DNA of 64,000 nucleotides from PNNG01 sp046291695 (GCA_046291695.1 JBKBSO010000009.1:1-64000); one strand, 5' to 3'; counted from the stretch's first letter, positions 17,448 through 26,629 are shown. Numbers and translations: made by a program. Notes: generated by a model not told the origin, from the sequence alone.

Positions 17448-19541
17448 ATGCAACAGGCTACTGACTTCAGTTGGCGTCAGCTGCCCTTTTTCAGGCTGCT
17501 GTTGTTTCTGTTGGTGGGTTATGCGCTCGGCAGCCGGATGGCCATATCCCCGCTGTTCGCCATGGTACTGGCTTGTAGTTTGTTGCTCAGCAGCTGGCTA
17601 TTGAGTAAATCGGCCTGGCAAGGGCGCTACCAATACCGGCATCTTCATGCCTTGCTCTTGTACGCTGCCATCACGAGCTGCGGCATGGCTCGGCAAGCGT
17701 TGTCGCAGCAGCAAAATGGGTATACATCTTATGCCGATTTGCAGTCATACAACTACATTTTGGTTAAGCTCAGCAACTACCCGGCTTGGCGAGCGAAGCA
17801 TTTCCGCATCGAAGCCAAGCTTTTGGCAGGTATTGGAGCGGAACCCAAACCACTGCAGGCCGGGCTGATGCTGTATGCCGATAGCACAGCAGTGGATTGG
17901 AAAGCCGGCGATTTTTTGTTGATTCCGCGAAACCAAATCATTGAAATTGCTGAAAACAGCAATCCACATGCCTTTTCGTGGAAGCAGCACCAAGCTAAAA
18001 AAGGTCTTCATTATCAGGCTTATCTGCGCAACGGCCATGTACAGTGGCAAGCCGCTGAGCCGAAATTCGGTTTACGGACCTTTGCCTTGGGCATCCGGCA
18101 GCAAGCCATTGGGCAGCTTTACCGCTTTATGCCCCGCGCGCAAGATGCGGCCTTTGCCGCGGCTTTGCTGCTGGGTGAGCGCTCGGGGCTCGATCAGGAA
18201 TTGGTACGGGCCTATTCGGCCAGCGGGGTCATCCACATATTGGCCGTATCGGGCCTACATGTGGGTATTCTATTTTTAATTTTCAGCTGGTTTTTTAAAA
18301 CCGCCTTGCGGCTGCCCTCTACATATGCCCTGCCGCTGATATTGGTTTGTTTGTGGCTGTACGCCCTGGTAACCGCGTTGCCCCCTTCGGTGAGTCGTGC
18401 CTGCAGCATGTTTAGCCTGCTAGCCATTGCCCGTGAACTCAAGCGCGATGCATTGGTGTACAATACCATGGCAGCGTCAGCTTTTCTGCTATTGTGGTTT
18501 CGTCCTGGCCTTTTGGCTGAAACCGGCTTTCAACTTTCTTTTGGGGCAGTATTGGGCATCATTTACCTGCAACCCAAAATTTACCGCTTGATTTACGTCC
18601 GACATCGCTGGCTCGATTGGTGTTGGCAGCTTAGCAGCGTTTCCCTGGCCGCTCAGCTGTTTACCATGCCCCTTGGCATTTACTACTTCCACCAGTTTCC
18701 CAACTATTTTTTACCGGCCAACCTGCTGGTGATCCCGCTGACTGCCCCATTATTGATAGGAAGCTTATTGCTCGTGATTACGGCCCCACTCGCCCCGCTG
18801 GCATCGCTCATCGCCTGGCTGTTGGCCAAACTGTTTTGGGTGCTTAATGCGGGCGTGCAATTCATCGAGGCCCTGCCTGGTGCCTTGAGCGAAGGCTTAC
18901 TCTGGCACGAAATGCAAGTGGTGCTCTTTTACCTCATCCTGTTGTCGTTGGTATGGTGGCTACAAGGTCATAGCGCCTGGCGTTCGCGGGCCATCTGGCT
19001 GGCCGTGCTTTGGTGTTGTTTTCCATTATGGCGACTCGCCCAAAGGCAAAAAACCGAACATTTGGTGGTGTACGACAACCGGAAACAAGCCACAGCAGCT
19101 TTTTTAAGCAAAACCACAGGCTGGGGATGGGGCAGCCATCCTGATGTCGACTTTTCGCCCATGCAGCAACATTTCATTTGGCTGGGCACCAAAGCCTTCG
19201 AACAAGTGAATATCAACCCTTTGAGCCTTTGGCAATGGCACGGACTCCGAATTTTGCACCTGAGTGAAAACCCGACCACCGACAGCCTGCCAACAGCCGA
19301 TCTGCTGCTCATCAGCCATCAAGCCTTACCGAAACGCCAATGGCAGCTGTTACGCAATTACCAAATGATACTTCTCGATTCGTCGAATTCGCCCTATTAT
19401 TGTAAGCAAATTGCCGAACAGGCCAAACAGTCAGGCAGCAGTTGCCGGGCCGTACCGCTCGAAGGCGCCATTTCGCTTACACCATGGACTATCAATACCT
19501 ACAAAGCAGCCTCGACCAAAGGATTGGCCGCATCGTTTTAA
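17448..19541 (+). CDS. comEC: ComEC/Rec2-family DNA uptake channel
   Basis: 697 residues with an N-terminal hydrophobic DUF4131-like region, then the competence domain containing FAAALLLGERSGLDQELVRAYSASGVIHILAVSGLHVG (signature around residues 235-275) and about ten membrane helices up to residue 525. ComEC moves single-stranded DNA across the inner membrane during natural transformation. The C-terminal about 150 residues lack the HxHxDH metallo-beta-lactamase signature found in many ComEC proteins. Its last 58 bases overlap the start of the next gene in another frame. Confidence 0.9.
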   Translation: MQQATDFSWRQLPFFRLLLFLLVGYALGSRMAISPLFAMVLACSLLLSSWLLSKSAWQGRYQYRHLHALLLYAAITSCGMARQALSQQQNGYTSYADLQSYNYILVKLSNYPAWRAKHFRIEAKLLAGIGAEPKPLQAGLMLYADSTAVDWKAGDFLLIPRNQIIEIAENSNPHAFSWKQHQAKKGLHYQAYLRNGHVQWQAAEPKFGLRTFALGIRQQAIGQLYRFMPRAQDAAFAAALLLGERSGLDQELVRAYSASGVIHILAVSGLHVGILFLIFSWFFKTALRLPSTYALPLILVCLWLYALVTALPPSVSRACSMFSLLAIARELKRDALVYNTMAASAFLLLWFRPGLLAETGFQLSFGAVLGIIYLQPKIYRLIYVRHRWLDWCWQLSSVSLAAQLFTMPLGIYYFHQFPNYFLPANLLVIPLTAPLLIGSLLLVITAPLAPLASLIAWLLAKLFWVLNAGVQFIEALPGALSEGLLWHEMQVVLFYLILLSLVWWLQGHSAWRSRAIWLAVLWCCFPLWRLAQRQKTEHLVVYDNRKQATAAFLSKTTGWGWGSHPDVDFSPMQQHFIWLGTKAFEQVNINPLSLWQWHGLRILHLSENPTTDSLPTADLLLISHQALPKRQWQLLRNYQMILLDSSNSPYYCKQIAEQAKQSGSSCRAVPLEGAISLTPWTINTYKAASTKGLAASF

Positions 19542-20263
19542 ACCGACCCGATAAACGCAATGCCTTCAATGCCGAATTGGTGGAAGAACTCAAACATGCT
19601 TTTCAGCAGCATTATGCCGATCCGGCATGCAAAATAATTGTGCTCAGCGCAAAAGGTGCTGTTTTTAGTGCCGGAGCCGATTTGGGCTACCTCAAGCAAC
19701 TGCAACAGAACACCTACGAAGAAAACCGTACCGATTCGCGCAAATTGATGGCCTTATACGAGATGATTTACAACGGACCCAAAGTAGTCATCAGCCAAAT
19801 TGAAGGCCATGCCATAGCCGGAGGTTGCGGTTTGGCTACGGTAAGCGACTTTTCCTTTGCCGTACCCGCTGCCAATTTTGGCTATACCGAAGTCAGAATT
19901 GGCTTTATCCCGGCCATTGTGTCGGTTTTTTTAACCCGAAAAATTGGAGAAGGCAAAGCCCGTGAACTTTTGCTAACCGGCGACCTCATCAGCGCCGAAG
20001 AAGCCCTACGGTACGGCTTGATTAATTTTGTGATAGCTGCCGATGAAATAGAACAAAGGGTGACTGGCTTTGCACATCGTTTGGCTGAAAATTGCGCATC
20101 CAGTTCTCTTAAAATGACCAAAGAACTGCTGGCCGAAGTTCAGGACCTGCCCTATCAAGCAGCACTCGAACTGGCCGCCGACCGCAATGCCCAAGCCCGG
20201 GCTACCGACGATTGCCAACAAGGTATAGCTGCTTTTTTAAACAAGGAGAAATTGAAATGGTAA
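19484..20263 (+). CDS. Enoyl-CoA hydratase/isomerase family protein
   Basis: 259 residues from ATG 19484 (MDYQYLQSSLDQRIGRIVLNRPDKRNAF, read as one stretch starting the fold). Crotonase fold with oxyanion-hole segments SAKGAVFSAGADLGYL and IEGHAIAGGCGLATVSDFSF, and both catalytic glutamates in FGYTEVRIGFIP and KARELLLTGDLISAEEAL. The family hydrates enoyl-CoA in fatty-acid or branched-chain amino-acid breakdown; a methylglutaconyl-CoA hydratase role is possible but not provable here. The start lies 58 bases inside the comEC 3' end. Confidence 0.88.
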   Translation: MDYQYLQSSLDQRIGRIVLNRPDKRNAFNAELVEELKHAFQQHYADPACKIIVLSAKGAVFSAGADLGYLKQLQQNTYEENRTDSRKLMALYEMIYNGPKVVISQIEGHAIAGGCGLATVSDFSFAVPAANFGYTEVRIGFIPAIVSVFLTRKIGEGKARELLLTGDLISAEEALRYGLINFVIAADEIEQRVTGFAHRLAENCASSSLKMTKELLAEVQDLPYQAALELAADRNAQARATDDCQQGIAAFLNKEKLKW

Positions 20264-20910
20264 AACACTTATGGACAACTTTGGCTGCCCTGCTGCTCTT
20301 GGCCGCTTGCAACCAAAGCAAAAAAAACAATCAAAGCAGCGCGTCTGCTGAACCTGAGGTATCCACCGAAAATCCCGAGCCCAAAAGCCTCGAAGCACGC
20401 ATACACGAAAGTTCGGCAGCCATTGCCTCCGAAACTTTTGCTGCAATGAGCGCGGTGCTGATGCACAAAATTCAAACTGAGGGTGCCGACCAAGCCGTTG
20501 TTTTTTGCAGTGAGCGCGCTTGGCCCATCACCGATTCCCTGGCACAAAAGCATGGGGTGCAAATCAGCCGCAAAGCCGTGCGTTACCGGAATCCTGCTAA
20601 TAAAGCCACGACCGAAGAAGCAGCCCTGCTGAGCATTTGGGAACCTATGGTGAAGGAACATCGTAAGCCTGAAGGTAAAATTGTGCAACGCGCCGATGGC
20701 ATCGACTGGTATGGAGCTATTGTGATTCCCCACCCACGCTGCCTCGATTGTCATGGCCTGCTCGATAAAGACGATATTTTCCCGGAAACTCTGGCCGAAA
20801 TCAACAAACGCTATCCGAATGACAAAGCTGTTAATTTTGAATTGGGCGATTTACGCGGCATGTGGAAAATCAGCTATCCTGCCCACTATTTCGATGAAAA
20901 AACAAACTAG
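20257..20910 (+). CDS. DUF3365 (Tll0287-like) c-type haem lipoprotein
   Basis: 217 residues from ATG 20257, which begins a lipoprotein signal (MVKHLWTTLAALLLLAAC, lipidated Cys at 18). The DUF3365 domain follows: RKAVRYRNPANKATTEEAALL, a segment ending in HPRCLDCHG, i.e. one CXXCH haem-attachment site (CLDCH), and a closing LGDLRGMWKISYP. Members are periplasmic or membrane-tethered haem proteins that may sense redox state or gases, often fused to signalling modules; this one stands alone. The start overlaps the enoyl-CoA hydratase stop by seven bases. Confidence 0.88.
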   Translation: MVKHLWTTLAALLLLAACNQSKKNNQSSASAEPEVSTENPEPKSLEARIHESSAAIASETFAAMSAVLMHKIQTEGADQAVVFCSERAWPITDSLAQKHGVQISRKAVRYRNPANKATTEEAALLSIWEPMVKEHRKPEGKIVQRADGIDWYGAIVIPHPRCLDCHGLLDKDDIFPETLAEINKRYPNDKAVNFELGDLRGMWKISYPAHYFDEKTN

Positions 20911-20913
20911 TGC

Positions 20914-21552
20914 TTAACCCCTGAATACCATTTGCAGCATCGGTATGGCACCATTGGCCACAAACTGAATGCCAATAGCAAGTACTATAAAGCCCATCAT
21001 GCGCGATAAAGCACTGATACCCGATTCACCCAAAAAGCTCACCAATCGCGGTGATACGCGCAAAATTAGGTAGGTAGTAAGGGCCATGGTGAGTACCGCG
21101 GCAATAACCAGCAAAAAATCCCATACCACACTGAGCTCTAAACCTAAGCTGATGAGCAGCGAAATGGAGCCCGGACCCGATAACATGGGCATGGCCAAGG
21201 GCGAAAAACTGATGTCGTTTTTGAGCATGGCCTCTTGCTTTACCTTTTTGTTGATGGCACGGCCTTTGGAATATTCCGATTTAGAGCGTAACAAATCCAG
21301 TCCCGACTTGCTGATGATGAGTCCGCCGGCAATGCGTAGCCCTTCGATGCTGATTCCAAAAAAATCGAGAATATAGCTGCCAATCAGAAAAAAGGCGACC
21401 AGAATGCACGCCAAGTAAATGGCGGCTTTGCGAATTTGTATTTCGCGCCAGGCTGGACTGTCGTTGGCCGTAAGCGCTAAAAACACCGGCATGGCACCCA
21501 ATGGATTGACAACCGAAAACAAGGCGCTGAAAGTGGCTACGAATAATCCCAT
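20914..21552 (-). CDS. MarC-family membrane protein
   Basis: 212 residues from Met at 21552 (MGLFVATFSALFSVVNPLGAMPVF); the frame extends upstream but that part has no hydrophobic or family character. Six membrane helices, with the N-terminal VNPLGAMPVF and the second-half GPGSISLLI motif typical of MarC/UPF0056 proteins. Function is uncertain: named for a multiple-antibiotic-resistance locus, but a direct role was not supported, and transport of amino acids or small molecules is suggested. Convergent with the haem lipoprotein gene, three bases apart. Confidence 0.9.
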   Translation of the reverse strand: MGLFVATFSALFSVVNPLGAMPVFLALTANDSPAWREIQIRKAAIYLACILVAFFLIGSYILDFFGISIEGLRIAGGLIISKSGLDLLRSKSEYSKGRAINKKVKQEAMLKNDISFSPLAMPMLSGPGSISLLISLGLELSVVWDFLLVIAAVLTMALTTYLILRVSPRLVSFLGESGISALSRMMGFIVLAIGIQFVANGAIPMLQMVFRG

Positions 21553-21769
21553 TGGCCGCAAAATTAGGAAAATAAGCGATTCGTTGGGATTGAGGGAGAA
21601 CGTAGCGTTTAAGGTCCTGAGGCAACCCAATGGATATGACTTCGATGGCACGGCATGCGAATTCAAAATTCATCGCCCGGATTGCGCCCGGCTTTTCGGG
21701 ATTGGGTATTCGGAGTACTACACAAGCTGGGGTTGGCCAAGGGATGCTTACCAACGAAGTAGCCCAAGT

Positions 21770-22183
21770 TTACCTTGCCGTATAAACCTCCAAAATTCGA
21801 CCATCAATTTTAGAAATCTCTACTTGAATTGTACCACCCATAATTCCTAGCCTCTTAAAAGGCAAATTACCCCAAACAATCCAAATGTCGTTCTCTTTCA
21901 ATTTGGCCTTATAAGGCCGTTCACTTTTCATCCTTCTTTTACCATAAATAGGAATAATGACCGCCTCAGCAATTGCAATTGCCGTTTCCTCATCAGGCAC
22001 ATACCCGTTTGCCGGATAAGCAACTGCTCCTACATGAACAGAAATATCTTTGCTATTGGTGCGAATATATTTGCTTTGAATTTCTAACAATTCATTGTTG
22101 CTCGAACTAAGTTTCATCATCCCGAGTCCAAATACAAGTCCTGCCGTAAAGATTAATCCTTTATTCATCATCTTTCTTTTCAA
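21770..22183 (-). CDS. NTF2-fold immunity-like protein, membrane anchored
   Basis: 137 residues with an N-terminal hydrophobic segment (about 8-24), then GYVPDEETAIAIAEAVIIPIYGKRRM, YKAKLKENDIWIVWGNLP, GGTIQVEISKIDGRILEV. This pattern resembles the NTF2-fold immunity family associated with polymorphic toxins. No toxin, Rhs/VgrG or secretion cluster is near it, so it is an orphan in this window; it may be domesticated. Recognition is by motif memory only. Confidence 0.65.
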   Translation of the reverse strand: MKRKMMNKGLIFTAGLVFGLGMMKLSSSNNELLEIQSKYIRTNSKDISVHVGAVAYPANGYVPDEETAIAIAEAVIIPIYGKRRMKSERPYKAKLKENDIWIVWGNLPFKRLGIMGGTIQVEISKIDGRILEVYTAR

Positions 22184-22502
22184 TAAATGTATGATAATTT
22201 ATGCCACTTTTAGCACAGGTTCTTTGTAATACCCCTATCAATTAAACCAATTAAACAGCCTTACAAAGCAGCTGGCCTCCCCCCATCCAACACATGGCCA
22301 GTTCAAAACGCTGAAGCTTTAGACAGCGCACCTTTGCATACAACAAGGTAATCAACACCATTTCGTTTTCAAAACAGCGGAGCTTTTAGAGGCAGGATAG
22401 CGCTTTTAAGCTGTGCCTGCCAAAGGGCATAGGCTGCAGCCAAACGCAAAAAGCCGCTACCTGTTACAGCAGCGGCTTTTTGGAATCGGTGAGCTGAGTG
22501 TT
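22184..22502. other. Intergenic stretch with the secDF terminator and two similar short segments
   Basis: No gene is seen. Two loosely similar segments, 22302-22329 and 22368-22403, both begin TTCAAAAC and contain GAAGCTTT or GGAGCTTTT followed by AGCGC. The secDF terminator lies at 22448-22481. Confidence 0.5.
22448..22481 (-). terminator. Intrinsic terminator of secDF
   Basis: AAAAAGCCGCT (22448-22458) and AGCGGCTTTTT (22471-22481) form a perfect 11-bp inverted repeat with a 12-base loop, 22 bases after the secDF stop. Read on the - strand the stem ends in a T-run. Confidence 0.85.
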
Positions 22503-25500
22503 TTACTTCTTCAGCTTCTTCTTTTCTACAAATTTGGCGGTATCGAGGACCACGGCTGAACCGATGAAAATCGACGAGTAGGTACCTACAAACATACCCA
22601 ACAACAAGGCAAAGGTAAAGCCTTTGATTACCTCGCCACCAAAAAGGAAGAGCACAAACACTACCAAGATGGTGGTTACGGCCGTAATGATGGTACGACT
22701 GAAAGTGCTGTTTACCGCGCTATTGATGACTTGTTCATTGTCATTGCCATGATGTAAATTAAGGTACTCGCGCAAACGGTCGTACACCACCACGGTATCG
22801 TTGATGGAATAACCTACAATGGTAAGGATGGCTGCAATAAAGGCCTGGTCAATTTCCATGCTGAAGGGCATAAACTTCCAGGTAAGGCTGAATATACCCA
22901 GCACAAACAATACGTCGTGCAACAAGGCAATGGTAGCACCCAAGGCGTAGTTCCACTTGCGGAAACGTATGAGGATGTACACCGAAATCACCACCAGTGA
23001 AAAAATGATCGACATGATGGCCGAAGCTTTGATGTCGTCGGCAATGGTAGGCCCTACCTTTTGCGAGCTCAGAATGCGCGTTCCACGGAAGGTCTCAAAA
23101 TCAACCGGATTGGTCATGATGCTGCTCAATCCCTCATGTAATTTACGCTCCACCGTTTCATCCACATCCTCTCCTTGCTCGTTAATGCGGTACGAAGTGG
23201 TGATTTTAAACTTGGTGTCGCTGCCAAAGGTTTTTACCTCAGGTGCGCCTTCGAATGCACCGGTGAGCACCGAACGTAACTCGGTAGCCGTTTTGCCATC
23301 CTTAAATTCAACCACATACGAACGTCCACCTTTGAAGTCAACCCCCAAGTTGAATCCTTGGGTAAACATGCTCATGAGACCGGCTACAATCACTACACCC
23401 GATACACCGTACCACAACTTACGACGGCTCAGGAAGTCGATGTTCAAATTGCTGAACACCTTCAAGCTCCAGGCCGAACCAAAGCTCATTGGCTTTTCTT
23501 TTTCTACGTACCAGTCGATGATCATGCGTGTAATAAAAATGGCGCAGAACAAGGAGGTGAGGATACCCACGATGAGTGTTGTTGCAAAACCGCGGATAGG
23601 ACCCGTACCAAACGAATACAGGATAATACCCGTAAGCAAGGTGGTTACGTTGGCATCGATGATGGACGAATAGGCGTTTTTGAAGCCGTCGGCAATGCCG
23701 ATACGCAGGCTCTTGCCTTTTTCAAGCTCTTCGCGAATACGTTCAAAAATAAGTACGTTGGCATCTACCGCCATACCGATGGTAAGCACAATACCTGCAA
23801 TACCCGGCAAGGTTAATACCGCTTGCAAGGAAGCCAATACCCCAAAGATGAAAAAGATATTGGCCAGCAAAGCAATATTGGCCACAATACCAGCCTTGGC
23901 GTAGTAAATAATCATAAACACCAATACCAACAACATACCGCTGATAATCGAAATCAAACCCGCCTGAATGGCTTCGGCACCGAGGCTAGGTCCCACAATG
24001 GCTTCTTCTACGATGCGCGCAGGTGCAGGCAATTTACCGGCCTTAAGGATGTTGGCCAGGTCTTTCGCCTCTTCGGGTGTAAAGTTTCCGCTGATTGACG
24101 ACATACCGCCGCTGATCTCCGACTTTACGTTGGGATACGAATACACATAATCGTCGAGCACAATGGCAATACTGCGCTCAATATTGTCGGCCGTTAAACG
24201 ACGCCAGATTTTGGCCCCTTCGGCATTCATGGTCATGCTCACCTCTACTTGACTGTAGTTGTCGAGCGACTGGCGGGCATCGGTAATCACGTCACCTTCG
24301 AGCGGTGCACGCTCATCGTTGCTCCGAGTTTTGATGGCAATCAGATCGAGAAATTTATTGCCTTCGCCCCGACCTTTTACGGTCCACAACAACTTGAGGT
24401 TACGCGGCAACATGGCGCGAACTTCGTCTTGCGCAAAGAGGGCATTAATTTTGGCCGTGTCGCGTACACTGGCGGTACCTACTACGGGGCCCTTCATGGC
24501 GCGGGTAGTACCATCGGGATCCTGGAAAACAGCGGGCATCAACAACATGAAAAGCGGGTTTTCGCGTTGTGCCTGGTCCATGCTCAATTCGCCATCGGCA
24601 CCACTGCTTGCGGTATCGGCAGCTGCCAATTGCTTCAGCAGGTCGTCTTCAGCTGCTTCCGGGGCCTCGGCCGTTTCGCTGGTTTCAGCATCGGCAGCAT
24701 CGGCTGCAGCATCGCCTGAAGTATCAGCACCAGACGCAAGCTTAGCCCGATCAGCCAACATTTTATTGACTTCGAAAATACGCTCGAGCACTTCACCACT
24801 TTCGTAAGTTTCCCAGAACTCCAGCTTGGCTGTACCCTGTAGCAGCTTACGTACCCGATCAGGGTTATCTACACCCGGTAGTTCAATGATAATGCGTCCG
24901 GTACCCTGCTGACGCTGAATGTTAGGAGAAGTCACCCCAAACTTATCAATACGCGTACGCAAGATGTTGAACGAGCGATCAATGGCCCCTTCGGTTTCTT
25001 CGCGGAGCACTTCCATCACCTGGGCATTGCTGCTGTTGTAATCGATTTTTCCCTGATTTTCGCGCGTGGCAAAAATGGCCGCCAATTGGCCATTCGGCTC
25101 AACATCTTTGTAGGCTTGCTCAAACAAGGTAACGTAATCGAGCTGGCTGCTGCGCTGACGTTCGGTGGCCAGCTCAATGGCCTTTACGAAAGAAGCGTCT
25201 TTGCTGTAGTTACTCAAGGCTTTGATTACATCGGCAACCGACACTTCCATCACCACGTTCATACCCCCTTGAAGGTCGAGACCAAGGTTCAGTTGTTGTT
25301 CTTTTACCTGTTGGTAGGTAAATGAACGGAGGATGATGTTGTACACTTTCACATCAGCCATTGAATCGAGATAGGCCTTTTCAACGGCCGGATCGCCATT
25401 GGCGAAATTGCGCGCCTTTTTTTCTACCCGGTTCGATACCAGGGTAAAGCTCAATTGGTATAAACATACCAAGACAAAGGCTACGACTAAGGAACGAACT

Positions 25501-25517
25501 AGTCCTTTACTTTTCAT
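22503..25517 (-). CDS. secDF: Fused protein translocase subunit SecDF
   Basis: 1004 residues. RND-type accessory of the Sec translocon that uses the proton gradient to pull proteins across the inner membrane; the SecD-SecF fusion is usual in Bacteroidota. SecD half: LNLGLDLQGGMNVVMEVS after the first helix, the periplasmic P1 region, and IIELPGVDNPDRVRKLLQ. SecF half: GVDFKGGRSYVVEF near residue 735 and the VVVYDRLRE motif. An acidic, Ala/Glu/Asp-rich low-complexity segment of about 55 residues (around 260-315, DNA 24580-24742) interrupts the SecD periplasmic part. A small exported protein gene lies 87 bases upstream. Confidence 0.97.
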   Translation of the reverse strand: MKSKGLVRSLVVAFVLVCLYQLSFTLVSNRVEKKARNFANGDPAVEKAYLDSMADVKVYNIILRSFTYQQVKEQQLNLGLDLQGGMNVVMEVSVADVIKALSNYSKDASFVKAIELATERQRSSQLDYVTLFEQAYKDVEPNGQLAAIFATRENQGKIDYNSSNAQVMEVLREETEGAIDRSFNILRTRIDKFGVTSPNIQRQQGTGRIIIELPGVDNPDRVRKLLQGTAKLEFWETYESGEVLERIFEVNKMLADRAKLASGADTSGDAAADAADAETSETAEAPEAAEDDLLKQLAAADTASSGADGELSMDQAQRENPLFMLLMPAVFQDPDGTTRAMKGPVVGTASVRDTAKINALFAQDEVRAMLPRNLKLLWTVKGRGEGNKFLDLIAIKTRSNDERAPLEGDVITDARQSLDNYSQVEVSMTMNAEGAKIWRRLTADNIERSIAIVLDDYVYSYPNVKSEISGGMSSISGNFTPEEAKDLANILKAGKLPAPARIVEEAIVGPSLGAEAIQAGLISIISGMLLVLVFMIIYYAKAGIVANIALLANIFFIFGVLASLQAVLTLPGIAGIVLTIGMAVDANVLIFERIREELEKGKSLRIGIADGFKNAYSSIIDANVTTLLTGIILYSFGTGPIRGFATTLIVGILTSLFCAIFITRMIIDWYVEKEKPMSFGSAWSLKVFSNLNIDFLSRRKLWYGVSGVVIVAGLMSMFTQGFNLGVDFKGGRSYVVEFKDGKTATELRSVLTGAFEGAPEVKTFGSDTKFKITTSYRINEQGEDVDETVERKLHEGLSSIMTNPVDFETFRGTRILSSQKVGPTIADDIKASAIMSIIFSLVVISVYILIRFRKWNYALGATIALLHDVLFVLGIFSLTWKFMPFSMEIDQAFIAAILTIVGYSINDTVVVYDRLREYLNLHHGNDNEQVINSAVNSTFSRTIITAVTTILVVFVLFLFGGEVIKGFTFALLLGMFVGTYSSIFIGSAVVLDTAKFVEKKKLKK

Positions 25518-25604
25518 TTTGTAATTATTTGGTTTTGATTAGGAAAATTAATGTGGGTTGGGCAAAAGAAAAGGCCATGCCCAGGCCTAAAATGCGCACT
25601 TTGT

Positions 25605-25952
25605 TCACGGAGCAAGTGCCTGCATGGTGCAGGTAAGCAAAACTTTTTGACGGTGAATGAGTGCTTCCGGACGTTTTTCGTGAGCCCGATCGATGACGGC
25701 ATTCGTTACAAAAACCTGATGTGCAGGAGCTGATTGCGGCATTTCGGCACGCAATTGAAAGCCGCTAATGTGTATGGGCAGCGACTGCAGTGGCTCAATA
25801 AAATGCTGAGGAACTTCTTCTTCAGCTGCCTCGTCACTCAAGCCATAGCCCGCAAGCATATGTTCACCATCCAATGGCAGCAACCATTCGGAGGCCGTAG
25901 CAGCCGATGACAGGCTGAAGACCAAAACAACTATGAGCAGCTTGCGCAACAT
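25605..25952 (-). CDS. Small exported protein of unknown function
   Basis: 115 residues with a convincing signal peptide (MLRKLLIVVLVFSLSSAATAS) and no family I recognise. The mature part is acidic at first (LSDEAAEEEVPQHF) and ends in a mixed segment with one cysteine (VLLTCTMQALAP). It lies 87 bases upstream of secDF on the same strand and may be co-transcribed with it. The start agrees with the signal peptide; support for coding is otherwise only the intact frame. Confidence 0.6.
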   Translation of the reverse strand: MLRKLLIVVLVFSLSSAATASEWLLPLDGEHMLAGYGLSDEAAEEEVPQHFIEPLQSLPIHISGFQLRAEMPQSAPAHQVFVTNAVIDRAHEKRPEALIHRQKVLLTCTMQALAP

Positions 25953-25985
25953 AAGGGGCGAATATAGAACATTGTTTTGGAAATT

Positions 25986-26006
25986 GCGATTTGAAATTTG
26001 CGATTC
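25986..26006. repeat. Heptad tandem repeat (3 units)
   Basis: GCGATTT, GAAATTT and GCGATTC in tandem, consensus GNRATTY with period 7. The same two unit types recur at 26287-26300. Confidence 0.6.
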
Positions 26007-26279
26007 AATGTCGTTTAGTTAACGAATCATTGTGTTACTTCAAAAATTACTGGGTTGCAACTCTTATTTCTTTGGAGTAAAGCGCTTTACGAAGCAAATG
26101 CGGTTAGCAATACAAAAAATGTTGTGCATGGCACAGCAATAGTCGATTTTCTGCCCTGTTTGTTTGCTGCACAGGCTATCTGAGATTTCCGTGTAATCTG
26201 TATTGAAAACCTCGGCCATCCTAGGTAAAGCACGTAGACTTACCCTGTTTCGTACCCATGCATGCGTACCTAAACGATA

Positions 26280-26300
26280 TTGATTTGCGATTTGAAATTC
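26280..26300. repeat. Heptad tandem repeat (3 units), second copy
   Basis: TTGATTT, GCGATTT, GAAATTC. Related to the array at 25986-26006, about 290 bases away in the same spacer. Confidence 0.55.
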
Positions 26301-26549
26301 GGAACGCGGATTAAGCCATTGGAGACCCCGCTGAACAAGGAGATTTGGGATTCGTCGCTAAAAAGTGTAGGATTTGTTGCTCCGGCTGCGCCGAATTATT
26401 CGGGATCCGGAGAGTGGTGAACCCCTGGACACGCCTTCGATTGTTGGTATTCAAAATGCATTACTCGCATTTCAGATAATTTGCAATTCGTTGCGATCGT
26501 GTTACGGTTTTTCCTTTGGCTTTCAAACTTCAACTTCTCCTTCAACCTC

Positions 26550-26570
26550 ACGCTTCATCGTTCACGCTTC
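26550..26570. repeat. Heptad tandem repeat (ACGCTTC-like, 3 units)
   Basis: ACGCTTC, ATCGTTC, ACGCTTC in tandem, 59 bases before the YbiT-type start codon. Preceding bases from 26522 keep a weaker period of 7 (TTCAAAC, TTCAACT). Confidence 0.5.
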
Positions 26571-26629
26571 TGCCTTTCCTTGATTATGGTAAAAAAATAA
26601 CCGACCTTTGCACCAAATTTCAGCGCCCC

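Larger units (their letters stand above)
25953..26629. other. 677-base intergenic region with 7-bp repeat remnants
   Basis: No convincing gene. Short 7-bp-periodic patches occur at 25986-26006 (GCGATTT GAAATTT GCGATTC), 26280-26300 (TTGATTT GCGATTT GAAATTC) and 26550-26570 (ACGCTTC ATCGTTC ACGCTTC). The rest shows no structure I can name. The YbiT-type gene starts at its right end. Confidence 0.55.

Noticed and set aside
22302..22403. Two similar segments beginning TTCAAAAC as a repeat family
   Set aside because: Similarity is patchy, needs gaps and may be chance.
22957..23673. 238-codon + strand frame opposite secDF
   Set aside because: Shadow frame; the - strand encodes an unmistakable SecDF over the whole length.
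25618..25632. CCTGCA-tgg-TGCAGG inverted repeat as a terminator
   Set aside because: Lies inside the 3' coding end of the small exported protein gene and no T-run follows.
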